Shown here: piece by piece, positions 1 to 7,255 of the stretch
How the letters are laid out: each line of letters begins with the position of its first letter
How positions within the stretch are numbered: the first letter of the stretch is position 1
Assembly: GCA_018241165.1 (NCBI GenBank)
Contig: JAFEEK010000481.1
Coordinates: 1-18,338, forward strand
Reading direction: 5' to 3'
DNA length: 18,338 nucleotides
From: Pseudomonadota bacterium
Lineage (GTDB): Bacteria > Pseudomonadota > Gammaproteobacteria > Xanthomonadales > Rhodanobacteraceae
Translations under genes and position numbers: made by a program
Notes under the pieces: model-generated
What the model was told of the DNA's origin: nothing
What the model saw: only the letters and a program-made list of their open reading frames with translations
Databases searched by the model: none

Positions 1-2
1 TC

Positions 3-215
3 AAGCGCATCAACGAGGCGCTGTGGGAGATCGAGGACGAAATCCGCGTGAAGGAAAAAGCGCAGGCGTTCGACGCGCGTTTCATCGAGCTTGCGCGCGC
101 GGTGTATTTCACCAATGACAAGCGCGCCGCGGTCAAACGCGAAATCAACCTCAAACTGGGCTCGAAACTGGTCGAGGAAAAATCGTACCAAGACTACGGC
201 GCGCCGCCGGTCTGA
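3..215 (+). CDS. DUF6165 family protein, C-terminal fragment
   Basis: The reading frame is open from the window edge to TGA at 213-215 and gives 70 residues of C-terminus; the 5' part lies outside the window. It contains the segments ALWEIEDEIR, FIELARAVYFTND and KREINLKLGS and ends near EEKSYQDY. I recognise this as the conserved end of DUF6165, a small family of unknown function often found among lipopolysaccharide or capsule genes in Proteobacteria. The charged, heptad-like sequence suggests a helical or coiled-coil protein. It converges on the downstream glycosyltransferase gene and overlaps its 3' end by 22 bases, so there is no room for a dedicated terminator. The family call is from memory of the motif; the function is unknown. 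Confidence 0.8.
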   Translation, partial: KRINEALWEIEDEIRVKEKAQAFDARFIELARAVYFTNDKRAAVKREINLKLGSKLVEEKSYQDYGAPPV

Positions 216-1267
216 TTGTTGCGGAACGTTTCGAAACGTTCGATCACGTCATCGACCGCGATCAAATCCATGACGCCCGGATATTCCAGCTTCGTTCCCC
301 ACGGCAATTCGCTGGCTGCCTTGCCGCGAAACTTGCGTGCGGCCGCGTCGTAGCGATCCACGCACCAGCGGCGATCGGAATAGGGCCCTGAGCGGTTCGG
401 ATTGCTCGCCGCGTGCAGACCCAGCACTTTTGCGCCGACCGCATTGGCCATGTGCATGGGGCCGGAGTCCGGTGTCAGCACAAGGCTTGCGCGCTGGCAC
501 AAGGCGAGGAATTGCTTAAGCGTGTCGCGGCCGATCAGGTCGATGGGTTTGTGCTTGCATCGTTCCACTATTGCATCGCCGAACTCGCGCTCGAATGCGC
601 TCGGTCCGCCGCACAACAAGACTTGCCAACCGCGCATCGCAGCCCGATCCATCACGGCGGCGTAGCGGTCCGGCAACCAGTTTCGGATGCGATGGCTGGA
701 GCAGGGACTGACCAGCAAGATTGGCGTTTTTTCCGGCAGATGGCTGGCGGCAAATTCGTGGGCGGAATCCGGAATCGGGATATTCCATTCCACCCGGGAT
801 TGTTTCAGCCCAAGCGGTTCAAGAAAGCTCGCCATCGCATCCAGCACGTGTTCGCCGCTGCGCTGCGCGATGCGCGTGTTCACGAACAAGCCGTGCAAAT
901 CCCGGGATCGTGCCTTGTCGTAACCGATGCGCAGGTCCGCACGCACCAGTGCACTGACGAGGTTTGCGCGCAGGGCGACTTGCAGATGCAGCAGCGCATC
1001 GAAGCGGCGTCCGGCCAGTTGCCGGCGCAGCGCGGCGAATCCGCGCCAGCCGGCAGCCTTGTTGAAGACGAGGAACTCCACGCCGGGCATGTCGCCCACG
1101 AGCTTGTGTTCGAGCTTGCCGACGATCCAGGTCAGACGGGTGTTCGGCCAGGCCGATTGCAGCGTGCGCACGATGGGCACGACGTGGGTCACGTCGCCCA
1201 GCGCCGACGCACGCAGCAGGCAGATCGACTTGGGCGGATTGGTGGCGGAAAACGCGGCGTGCGGCAT
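194..1267 (-). CDS. Glycosyltransferase family 9 (LPS heptosyltransferase-like)
   Basis: A 357-residue protein of the ADP-heptose:LPS heptosyltransferase family (GT9, GT-B fold), which adds heptose or a related sugar to the inner core on the cytoplasmic face of the inner membrane. Visible family signs are the N-terminal ICLLRASALGDVTHVVP segment (usual form 'LxxxxALGDV'), a mid-protein VSPCSSHRIRNWLPDRYA segment at the start of the donor domain, and the C-terminal TPDSGPMHMANAVGAK motif (usual form 'DSGxxHxAxAxGxP'). The length is normal. The open frame runs 73 codons further upstream, but that extension has shadow-like composition and runs under the divergent kdkA gene, so I chose ATG 1267, which places the ALGDV motif about 20 residues in. 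It is divergent from kdkA, fitting an LPS-core role. I cannot tell WaaC, WaaF and WaaQ types apart. Confidence 0.88.
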   Translation of the reverse strand: MPHAAFSATNPPKSICLLRASALGDVTHVVPIVRTLQSAWPNTRLTWIVGKLEHKLVGDMPGVEFLVFNKAAGWRGFAALRRQLAGRRFDALLHLQVALRANLVSALVRADLRIGYDKARSRDLHGLFVNTRIAQRSGEHVLDAMASFLEPLGLKQSRVEWNIPIPDSAHEFAASHLPEKTPILLVSPCSSHRIRNWLPDRYAAVMDRAAMRGWQVLLCGGPSAFEREFGDAIVERCKHKPIDLIGRDTLKQFLALCQRASLVLTPDSGPMHMANAVGAKVLGLHAASNPNRSGPYSDRRWCVDRYDAAARKFRGKAASELPWGTKLEYPGVMDLIAVDDVIERFETFRNNQTGGAP

Positions 1268-1273
1268 GCGGAC

Positions 1274-1282
1274 TGCTAAAAT
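1274..1282 (+). promoter_or_regulatory. Extended -10 promoter of kdkA, probably leaderless
   Basis: TGC followed by TAAAAT matches an extended -10 box (TGn plus a hexamer with five of six consensus bases). Seven bases then separate it from ATG 1290, so transcription would begin at or one base before that ATG. There is no convincing -35 box at the right distance, as expected for an extended -10 promoter. No Shine-Dalgarno sequence precedes ATG 1290. This is inferred from sequence only. Confidence 0.5.
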
Positions 1283-1289
1283 GGCGGCA

Positions 1290-2039
1290 ATGACCCAGGC
1301 ACAAGTCCAAGCCACGCCCGATGGCGCGATTGTGTTCGACGCGGATGCCGTTGCACAAGCGGCGGTCGATCCGACGGGCTTTAATCCAGCATGGTTCGAT
1401 CCGGACCATTGGCGCGCGCGCGCGGCTGCGGAATTGACCTCGGGCGGACGCGGCGGCGCGGTGTTCGTCGCCGCACCGTTCGGCAACTGCGCGCTGCGCC
1501 ACTACCGGCGCGGCGGTATGGTCGCGCGTATCCTCGGCGACCACTACCTGTGGTGCGGAGCGGAAAATACGCGCAGCTTCGCCGAATTCCGCCTGCTGGC
1601 GGCGTTGCGCGGCAGGGATTTGCCCGTACCGCAGCCGGTCGCGGCGCGTTACCGGCGCAGCGGAATGACGTATCGCGCCGATATCCTGACGCGTCGAATA
1701 GAGAACGCTTCGACACTGGCCGAGTTGCTCGCGCAGGACAAGGTCGATGCCGAAGTTGCCTCACGCGTGGGTACGACAATCGCAAAATTCCATGCGCAAG
1801 GCGCGTATCACGCCGATCTCAACGCGCATAATGTGTTGCTGCGCGAAGCGATGGTTTGGCTGATCGATTTCGATCGCGGCGAGTTTCGTGCGCGCGCGCG
1901 TGCGTGGCAGCAGGCGAATCTGGCGCGCCTGAAACGATCGCTGCTCAAGCTCGGCGCGGCGCGTGCAGGCGAAAAAGACTTCGAGCGCAAACTATGGCAA
2001 CCGCTGGTGACCGCGTGGGAAAAGGGGATGACGGCGTGA
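1290..2039 (+). CDS. kdkA: 3-deoxy-D-manno-octulosonic acid (Kdo) kinase
   Basis: A 249-residue kinase that phosphorylates the 4-position of Kdo on Kdo-lipid A in the cytoplasm, as in Haemophilus and Xanthomonas lipopolysaccharide. The N-lobe carries GGRGGAVFV and FGNCALRHYRRGG (residues about 52-76), then RSFAEFRLL. The catalytic loop is HADLNAHN at 174-181 (Asp176) and the metal-binding motif is IDFDRG at 192-197. Length fits the family (about 240-250). Three in-frame ATGs (1266, 1281, 1290) are possible. I prefer 1290 because an extended -10 box ends seven bases before it and no ribosome site supports the others. The gene overlaps the following MBL gene by GTGA, implying translational coupling, and is divergent from an LPS glycosyltransferase. 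Function is confident; the start is less so. Confidence 0.92.
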   Translation: MTQAQVQATPDGAIVFDADAVAQAAVDPTGFNPAWFDPDHWRARAAAELTSGGRGGAVFVAAPFGNCALRHYRRGGMVARILGDHYLWCGAENTRSFAEFRLLAALRGRDLPVPQPVAARYRRSGMTYRADILTRRIENASTLAELLAQDKVDAEVASRVGTTIAKFHAQGAYHADLNAHNVLLREAMVWLIDFDRGEFRARARAWQQANLARLKRSLLKLGAARAGEKDFERKLWQPLVTAWEKGMTA

Positions 2040-2806
2040 ACGTTGCCTTGCATTTTCTCGGTGTCGGCTCCGCCCAAGCGGTGGAACTGGGATCCTCCGG
2101 CGCCGTGCTCGAACGCGACGGCAAACCCGCGCTGCTGATCGACTGCGGCCCGGAAACGCTGACGACGTACATGGATGCCTACGGCGAACCGCCGCGCGCG
2201 GTGTACGTCACCCACACTCACATGGATCACGTCGCGGGACTCGAGCGCCTGTTCTACCGCGTGTATTTCGACGCGGTCTTGAAAGGGACTGTGCGACTGT
2301 TCGCGCACGCCGCGCTGATTGCGCATCTGCAATCGCGGGTGGCCGATTATCCGCAGGTCGTCGCCGAGGGCGGCGCGAACTTCTGGGATGGCTTTCACCT
2401 GATCCCGTGTTCGCGCGGATTCTGGCTGGACGATTTGTGGTTCGATGTTTTCCCGACCCGCCATCACGCGCCGCAGACCTCGTTCGGCATCGCCCTGCGC
2501 GGATCGTTCGCCTGGACCGGCGACACCCGGCCGATTCCGGAAATGCTCGGCGAATTCGCACCGGCGCCGACCGTGATCGCCCACGATTGCGCCTTGCACG
2601 GCAATCCCTCGCACACGGGCGTGGACGATCTGGCGCGCGAGTACACGGATGAGACGCGTAATCGCATGCGGCTGTATCACTACGGCGGTGTGGCCGATGG
2701 CGAGGCGCTGGCCAAGCACGGCTTCCGCGTGGCGCAGCGTGGCGAGCGTGTCGTATTACCGCCGCCCGTGGCGGAATCCGTGCTGGTTGCGGGTGCGCCG
2801 GCATGA
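2036..2806 (+). CDS. MBL-fold metallohydrolase (RNase Z / phosphodiesterase-like)
   Basis: A 256-residue metallo-beta-lactamase-fold hydrolase, probably binuclear zinc and cytoplasmic. The metal motif THTHMDH lies at residues 59-65 (HxHxDH); further ligands are supplied by PTRHHAPQ, the WTGDTRPIPE segment (Asp) and IAHDCAL, with a late His in YHYGG. The layout resembles small RNase Z-like or cyclic-nucleotide phosphodiesterase-like MBL proteins rather than beta-lactamases; the substrate cannot be predicted. The start is GTG 2036, which forms a GTGA overlap with the kdkA stop and has a good AAAGGGG ribosome site nine bases upstream. Longer in-frame starts would run far into kdkA. It in turn overlaps moaA by ATGA. 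It is not a known step of molybdopterin synthesis, so the link to moa may be only transcriptional. Confidence 0.85.
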   Translation: MNVALHFLGVGSAQAVELGSSGAVLERDGKPALLIDCGPETLTTYMDAYGEPPRAVYVTHTHMDHVAGLERLFYRVYFDAVLKGTVRLFAHAALIAHLQSRVADYPQVVAEGGANFWDGFHLIPCSRGFWLDDLWFDVFPTRHHAPQTSFGIALRGSFAWTGDTRPIPEMLGEFAPAPTVIAHDCALHGNPSHTGVDDLAREYTDETRNRMRLYHYGGVADGEALAKHGFRVAQRGERVVLPPPVAESVLVAGAPA

Positions 2807-3846
2807 ACCATCCGGCGGTTTCGCAGCGGCTCGAAGCGGCGCGCGATGCACTGGCCAGACCGCTGCACGATCTGCGCATCTCGGTGATCGATCGCTGCAA
2901 TTTCCGCTGCACCTACTGCATGCCGGAAGACCAGTACGCGCTGGACCACAAGTTTCTGGCCAAGGATCAGCGCCTGCGCTTCGAGGAAATCGAGCGCATC
3001 GCGCGCGCGTTCGCGTGTCTGGGCGTGCGCAAGCTGCGCCTGACCGGCGGCGAGCCGCTGCTGCGCCGCGACCTGCCGGAACTGGTGCGCCAGCTCGCGC
3101 GGATTCCAGGCATCGACGATATCGCCCTGACCACCAATGGCGTGCTGTTGCCGAAGCTCGCGCAAAAACTGCGCGACGCCGGCTTGCAACGCCTGACCGT
3201 GTCGCTGGACAGCCTCGATGCGGCGACGTTCCGCGAGCTTTCCGGCGGACGCGGCGAAGTCGCCGAAGTGCTGGCCGGCATCGACGCCGCCGAAAGGGCG
3301 GGTTTTGCGTCCATCAAGATCAACTGCGTGGTCCTGCGCGGCGTCAACGATCATCAGGCCACGGATCTGGCCGAACGCTTTCGCGGCACGCCGCATGTCG
3401 TGCGTTTCATCGAATACATGGATGTCGGCACGCTCAATCGCTGGAGCGCGCAGAACGTGGTGCCCAGCGCGGAATTGCTCGCTCGCCTGCACGCGCGCTG
3501 GCCGCTGCGCCCGCTCGATCCGAATTACCGCGGCGAAGTCGCGCAGCGTTATGCCTATGCCGACGGCGCCGGCGAGATCGGCTTCATCAGTTCCGTATCG
3601 CAACCGTTCTGCGGCGATTGTTCGCGCGCGCGTCTGTCCGCGGATGGCCGGCTCTACACCTGCCTGTTCGCACGTGCCGGTTTCGATTTGCGCGGCCCGT
3701 TGCGCGACGGCGCCGGCGACGAAGAATTGATGCGTCTGATCGGTGGGCGCTGGGCGCAGCGTTCGGATCGCTACAGCGAGCAGCGTGCGCAGTTGCGTGC
3801 GGCGGGGAATGGCGAAAAAGTCGAGATGTATGAGATAGGCGGATAA
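2803..3846 (+). CDS. moaA: GTP 3',8-cyclase MoaA (radical SAM)
   Basis: A 347-residue radical-SAM enzyme that, with MoaC, converts GTP to cyclic pyranopterin monophosphate, the first step of molybdenum cofactor synthesis. The SAM [4Fe-4S] cluster motif is Cys32-x3-Cys36-x2-Cys39 (CNFRCTYC). SAM-binding segments include [14 protein letters not shown] and LTTNG. The second, substrate-binding cluster motif is Cys270-x2-Cys273-x13-Cys287 (CGDC...YTC). The C-terminal Gly-Gly that the family needs for activity is present (YEIGG). All key residues are intact. The start ATG overlaps the MBL stop (ATGA) and the stop shares a TAATG junction with the moaC frame. There is no space for a molybdenum-cofactor riboswitch in front of it, so control must act upstream in the operon. 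Confidence 0.97.
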   Translation: MNHPAVSQRLEAARDALARPLHDLRISVIDRCNFRCTYCMPEDQYALDHKFLAKDQRLRFEEIERIARAFACLGVRKLRLTGGEPLLRRDLPELVRQLARIPGIDDIALTTNGVLLPKLAQKLRDAGLQRLTVSLDSLDAATFRELSGGRGEVAEVLAGIDAAERAGFASIKINCVVLRGVNDHQATDLAERFRGTPHVVRFIEYMDVGTLNRWSAQNVVPSAELLARLHARWPLRPLDPNYRGEVAQRYAYADGAGEIGFISSVSQPFCGDCSRARLSADGRLYTCLFARAGFDLRGPLRDGAGDEELMRLIGGRWAQRSDRYSEQRAQLRAAGNGEKVEMYEIGG

Positions 3847-4511
3847 TGAAGAACAAGGCAAACGAAAAAATCGGAGACCGACGCAAGAATTCTCCCTCTC
3901 CCCCGACGACGTCGGGGGAGAGGGGTGGGGTGAGGGGGCGGCGCCGCGCTGTCGAACAACGCCGCGTAGTATCGACGTGCTCCCCCCTCACCCACGCCCT
4001 CTCCCCCATCGCAGGCGATGGGGGAGAGGGATTTAGTCACGTCGATCCCGCCGGTCGCCCGCGCATGGTCGATGTCGGCGCGAAAACCGCGACCGCACGC
4101 GAGGCCGTCGCGCAGGCTGTCGTGCGTTTTCCTGCCGCCGTCGCGCGCGCCTTGCGCGCGCAGGGCATGCGCGCGAAGAAGGGGCCGGTGATCGACACGG
4201 CCATAATTGCCGGGACGATGGCAGTCAAGCGCACGCACGAACTCATCCCGTTCTGCCATCCGCTCGCGATCGAGCGTTGCGACTTCACGGTGGAATTTTC
4301 CTCACCTACCGAATTGTCGATCCATTGCATTGTTGCGGTCACGCACAAGACCGGCGTCGAGATGGAAGCGCTGACCGGCGCGAGCGTTGCCGCGCTGACC
4401 GTCTACGACATGTGCAAGGCGCTGTCGCACGAGATCGTCATCGCTGAGGTGCGATTGCTGGAGAAATCCGGCGGCAGGCGCAAGGTTCGCGACGGAAAAC
4501 TTCTTCGATGA
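3846..4511 (+). CDS. moaC: Cyclic pyranopterin monophosphate synthase MoaC with repeat-derived N-terminus
   Basis: MoaC converts the MoaA product 3',8-cyclo-GTP to cyclic pyranopterin monophosphate. The normal domain begins at about residue 64 ([16 protein letters not shown]) and is complete: [13 protein letters not shown] (catalytic His), [18 protein letters not shown] (Glu), VYDMCKA (Asp and Lys) and LLEKSGGR. MoaC proteins are usually about 160 residues; this frame is 221. The extra 60 or so residues are encoded by a short unique stretch and the 3894-4030 double-hairpin repeat, which ends directly before the conserved domain, so the native start codon appears to be lost. The best remaining start is ATG 3846, in a TAATG junction with the moaA stop. 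GTG 3930 (purine-rich sequence before it) and ATG 4065 (which would cut about a dozen conserved residues) are alternatives. Enzyme identity is sure; the true N-terminus is not. Confidence 0.9.
   Translation: MKNKANEKIGDRRKNSPSPPTTSGERGGVRGRRRAVEQRRVVSTCSPLTHALSPIAGDGGEGFSHVDPAGRPRMVDVGAKTATAREAVAQAVVRFPAAVARALRAQGMRAKKGPVIDTAIIAGTMAVKRTHELIPFCHPLAIERCDFTVEFSSPTELSIHCIVAVTHKTGVEMEALTGASVAALTVYDMCKALSHEIVIAEVRLLEKSGGRRKVRDGKLLR
3894..4030. repeat. Double-hairpin palindromic repeat (REP/MITE-like) at the moaC start
   Basis: Two GC-rich hairpins flank a 70-base middle. Hairpin A has a perfect 14-bp stem at 3894-3907/3911-3924 (CCCTCTCCCCCGAC). Hairpin B has a 16-bp stem at 3997-4012/4015-4030 (CCCTCTCCCCCATCGC). 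Inside these, 3925-3938 (GTGGGGTGAGGGGG) is the near reverse complement of 3982-3995 (CCCCCCTCACCCAC), so the whole unit is a large imperfect inverted repeat. CCCTCTCCC...GGGAGAGGG plus GGGGTGAGGG blocks are, from memory, common dispersed repeats in Xanthomonadales and other Proteobacteria. It is read through in the moaC frame without a stop. Confidence 0.85.
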
Positions 4512-4747
4512 AATGTCGGGTGCTGTATTTCGCCGCGCTGCGCGACCACGCGAACACCGATGCCGAATCGGTGGATACGCTCGCGAGCGATGCACGCGGC
4601 CTGTATGCGCAACTGCGCGCGCGTCACGGCTTCGGTATGGACGAATCGCGCCTGCGCGTGGCGGTCAACGGCGAATTCGCCGGCTGGAATCACGCATTGC
4701 GCGACGGCGATGAAGTCGCGTTCATCCCGCCGGTGAGCGGGGGGTAA
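4508..4747 (+). CDS. moaD: Molybdopterin synthase sulfur-carrier subunit MoaD
   Basis: A 79-residue ubiquitin-like sulfur carrier. Its C-terminal glycine is adenylated and thiocarboxylated, and the sulfur is then passed to cyclic pyranopterin monophosphate in the MoaD2-MoaE2 synthase. Evidence is the beta-grasp start ([12 protein letters not shown]), the RVAVNGEF strand, the [14 protein letters not shown] ending with the obligatory Gly-Gly, and normal length (about 80). The ATG overlaps the moaC stop as ATGA, consistent with coupled translation. The gene for the MoaD-activating enzyme MoeB is not in the window. Confidence 0.95.
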   Translation: MKCRVLYFAALRDHANTDAESVDTLASDARGLYAQLRARHGFGMDESRLRVAVNGEFAGWNHALRDGDEVAFIPPVSGG

Positions 4748-4755
4748 CAATTCTT

Positions 4756-4786
4756 GTCATTCCCGCGAAAGCGGGAATCCAGTGAC
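4756..4786. repeat. ATTCCCGC-GAAA-GCGGGAAT hairpin repeat between moaD and moaE
   Basis: A perfect 8-bp stem (4759-4766/4771-4778) closes a GAAA tetraloop, and outer GTCA (4756-4759) and TGAC (4783-4786) are also complementary. The string GTCATTCCCGCGAAAGCGGG is, from memory, one of the most widespread small dispersed palindromes in Proteobacteria and resembles the neisserial dRS3 core. It fills most of the 44-base moaD-moaE gap and leaves moaE without an evident ribosome site. It could also act as an mRNA stability hairpin or weak attenuator; no T-run follows, so a classic terminator is unlikely. Confidence 0.8.
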
Positions 4787-4791
4787 TTTTC

Positions 4792-5211
4792 ATGGCAATG
4801 ACATCTTTCTCACTCAGCGAAACCGTCATCGATGCCGCCGCACTCACGCGCGAACTCGCGCAAGCGGGGGCCGGCGCCTGCGTGACTTTCGAAGGTTGGG
4901 TGCGTGACCACAACGACGGCCGCGCGGTGTTGCGATTGGGTTACCAGGCCTATGCGTCGCTGGCGCAGTCTGAAGGCGAACGTATCCTCGCCGAGGCGCG
5001 CGACAAGTTCGCGATTCTCGACGTTCGCTGCGTGCATCGCGTCGGACTGCTCGAAATCGGCGAACCCGCGGTCTGGGTCGGCGTCAGCGCAGCGCATCGC
5101 GGCGCGGCCTTCGACGCCTGCCGCTACATCATCGACGAAGTGAAATCACGCGTGCCGATCTGGAAGAACGAACACTACGCCGATGGCGAATCGGGGTGGC
5201 TCCACCCCTGA
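4792..5211 (+). CDS. moaE: Molybdopterin synthase catalytic subunit MoaE
   Basis: A 139-residue catalytic subunit that inserts two sulfurs, delivered by MoaD, into cyclic pyranopterin monophosphate to make molybdopterin. Family signs are TFEGWVRDHN, the HRVGLLEIGEPAVWVGVSAAHR core, and the active-site segment DEVKSRVPIWKNE with Lys118 and Lys125, matching the two essential lysines of E. coli MoaE. Length is slightly below the usual 140-150. Two ATGs (4792 and 4798) are possible starts and neither has a clear ribosome site because the hairpin repeat lies just upstream. The gene ends five bases before the stop of the convergent metalloprotease, with no terminator between. Confidence 0.95.
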   Translation: MAMTSFSLSETVIDAAALTRELAQAGAGACVTFEGWVRDHNDGRAVLRLGYQAYASLAQSEGERILAEARDKFAILDVRCVHRVGLLEIGEPAVWVGVSAAHRGAAFDACRYIIDEVKSRVPIWKNEHYADGESGWLHP

Positions 5212-5216
5212 GCACG

Positions 5217-7232
5217 CTAGGGCCCGAAACCGTCGGCGAAGATGCGGTCGGTGACTTCGAATCCGTCGCCAAAGATGTGGTCGTTGGACAGGGTGAAATT
5301 GCCTGGCGAGACATTGAAGAAGATGTTGTTGCTGCAACGCACTTCAACGCGCGCGGTCGTTGACGGCAGCAGGTTCGGCACGGTCAATGCGGCCGATCCC
5401 GAATTCGGGATCGCACTCGCCAGCACGGTCGGGAACGTGTAGCCGCCGTCGCCGGAATACAGCACATCGACACTCGCGCAATTGACCGGCGCGGCCGTCG
5501 TATTGGCGACGTTCCAGGCAACGTTCTGGCTGGTGAGCGCCGTCCACGTGGTGCTGGCGGCTGGCGCCGTCACCACGAAGGGACCGGCGGCGCTGGTGAC
5601 ATGGATAACCGTATCGGCGCTGGAACTCGCGCCATATTGCGGCGTACCCGGCACGCCGTGGTTGTCGCGCACGGTCAGGCGGAAATCGAGGTCGCGCGTG
5701 GTCATGGGCCAGGTTTCGCCGGGCACGAAAGCCGCGCCGAGCACGGTCGTGAGTTTCGGAAATATGCGCGTGCCGCCAGCCGTCGCGTTGAAGCTGCGGA
5801 AGATCGGTCCGTTGCCGATATCGCCCTGCGCCAGCGTGGTGGTGGAACCCAGGTCGTACTGTTCCCAGTTGTAGCTCAACGCGTCACCGTCGACGTCACT
5901 GGCCGACGCCGTCATCGCGAACGGCGTGCGCATCGGGATGGTGAGGCCGTTGGGCATCGACGCGGTGTCGATCACGGGCGCCTGATCGGTGCTGGTCGTG
6001 GCCACGGCGCAACTGCCGCCGGCGCTGCTGATCCACGTATTGATCTCGCTCAGGCTCTTGGCATGGAAATACGGGTCGGAGTGCGGCTGCAAGTTGTCCG
6101 CGCCGCAGATGCCGGCATAAGCCATGATCGTGGAGCCGCTGCCAGGTTCATAGGCCGCGCCTGGCTCGCGATTGCCGCCACCGCAGTTGCTGGTGCTGGA
6201 GTTGAACGTGTGGTTGCCGCCGAATTGATGCCCCATTTCGTGCGCGACGTAGTCGATGTAAAACGCATCGCCGGTCGGATTCGGCAGCCCGGTCGTTCCA
6301 CCGGCCTTGGATGACGTGCATGTCACGCCGAGGTCGGCCAGACCGCCACTGCCTGTCGTGAATACATGGCCGATGTCGAAGTTGGCGTTGCCGATGACGC
6401 TGGCGAGGTTGCCGACATTCTGGTTCAGCGCGCTGGTGCTGTTGGAATAGGGATCGCCGCTTGCGCTCGGGTAGATGATGAGATTGTCGTTCGCGATCAA
6501 GGTCATGTGCACGCCCAACTCGGTCTCATAGACCTGGTTGACGCGGTTCATCGCGGTGACGACATTGGCGAGCCCGCAGGCGACGGTGACGTTGCCCGGA
6601 CACACCGCGGCGACGTAATTGTGGTTTGCGGCAACGGCGGCGCGATACACGCGCTGGGTCGCGCCGGTGACGGTCATCGGCGCGGGTGCGATCAGGCTGC
6701 GCCCCGACGGGTCTGGCGAGCCGCCGTGAACATCGCACTGGAACCCGTGCGCCGGCGGTGCGAGATCCGCACGGCGAAAACTCAGGTAGCGATCGCCGGA
6801 CGACAGGCTTTCCGGGCGCACGACCCAGATGCCATCCGCATCGAAGACCATGGCCTGCAGGCCCTGCGGCGTGACGTCCACGCGCGCCATGCGTCCGGCG
6901 CCATCCTTGCCGGCAAGGCTGGCGATTTCCGGAAACTTGTCCTGCAATTCGTCCGGCATCGTGCGCGAATCGGCCAACACGAAGTCGCTGAAGCTGCCGT
7001 CCGGGTGCGGCAATGCGAACGTGACCACGGCGGCGCCGTGACGCGCCGAGGCGAGCAGGGCGCGAGTGCCATCCAGATCGAGTGTCAGCGTGCGATAGGC
7101 GGATACCGGCGGGGCGTCGGTGGACAGCGTGCGTGCGAGCGTGTCGTGCCAGAGCGAACGCGAGGCATCCGCGGCGAATGCCGTACTTGCGGCAGCAAGT
7201 GCCGCAAGCCAGACCAGAAAACGGTGCATCAT
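5217..7232 (-). CDS. Secreted metzincin-type zinc metalloprotease (reprolysin-like)
   Basis: A 671-residue exported protease. Residues 1-22 form a Sec signal peptide (hydrophobic run LVWLAALAAASTAF, then AADA). A pro-region of about 170 residues follows. The catalytic domain carries the zinc motif HEMGHQFGGNH at 331-341 and a Met-turn MAYAGIC shortly after, the metzincin signature seen in M12B/reprolysin-type enzymes. Downstream segments look like Ig/PKD-type beta domains (DVDGDALSYNWEQYD; then FVVTAPAASTTWTALTSQNV). The last 20 residues hold two copies of an IFxDGF-type motif. The start ATG 7232 is chosen for its TGGGGAT ribosome site and signal peptide; the 18-codon upstream extension would lie in the SRP RNA. 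An adjacent second ATG (7229) is possible. It probably degrades extracellular protein; the substrate is unknown. Confidence 0.9.
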   Translation of the reverse strand: MMHRFLVWLAALAAASTAFAADASRSLWHDTLARTLSTDAPPVSAYRTLTLDLDGTRALLASARHGAAVVTFALPHPDGSFSDFVLADSRTMPDELQDKFPEIASLAGKDGAGRMARVDVTPQGLQAMVFDADGIWVVRPESLSSGDRYLSFRRADLAPPAHGFQCDVHGGSPDPSGRSLIAPAPMTVTGATQRVYRAAVAANHNYVAAVCPGNVTVACGLANVVTAMNRVNQVYETELGVHMTLIANDNLIIYPSASGDPYSNSTSALNQNVGNLASVIGNANFDIGHVFTTGSGGLADLGVTCTSSKAGGTTGLPNPTGDAFYIDYVAHEMGHQFGGNHTFNSSTSNCGGGNREPGAAYEPGSGSTIMAYAGICGADNLQPHSDPYFHAKSLSEINTWISSAGGSCAVATTSTDQAPVIDTASMPNGLTIPMRTPFAMTASASDVDGDALSYNWEQYDLGSTTTLAQGDIGNGPIFRSFNATAGGTRIFPKLTTVLGAAFVPGETWPMTTRDLDFRLTVRDNHGVPGTPQYGASSSADTVIHVTSAAGPFVVTAPAASTTWTALTSQNVAWNVANTTAAPVNCASVDVLYSGDGGYTFPTVLASAIPNSGSAALTVPNLLPSTTARVEVRCSNNIFFNVSPGNFTLSNDHIFGDGFEVTDRIFADGFGP

Positions 7233-7255
7233 GCAAATCCCCAGGCTTCGTGAAA

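Noticed and set aside
1268..1486. N-terminal extension of the family-9 glycosyltransferase frame to 1486
   Set aside because: The extra 73 residues have no similarity to the family and lie wholly under kdkA; the ALGDV motif should be near the N-terminus.
2660..2810. A molybdenum-cofactor riboswitch before moaA
   Set aside because: moaA overlaps the upstream MBL gene by four bases and the preceding sequence is coding, so there is no leader to hold a riboswitch.
3894..4030. A CRISPR array or tandem repeat
   Set aside because: The units are inverted hairpins, only two in number, without regularly spaced direct repeats or unique spacers.
5601..6314. A + strand open frame opposite the metalloprotease (similar ones at 6366-7253, 11587-12483 and 10647-11297)
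   Set aside because: These are shadows of real minus-strand genes: Arg/His/Gly-rich composition, no motif, no ribosome site, and they lie over conserved catalytic segments of the opposite strand.
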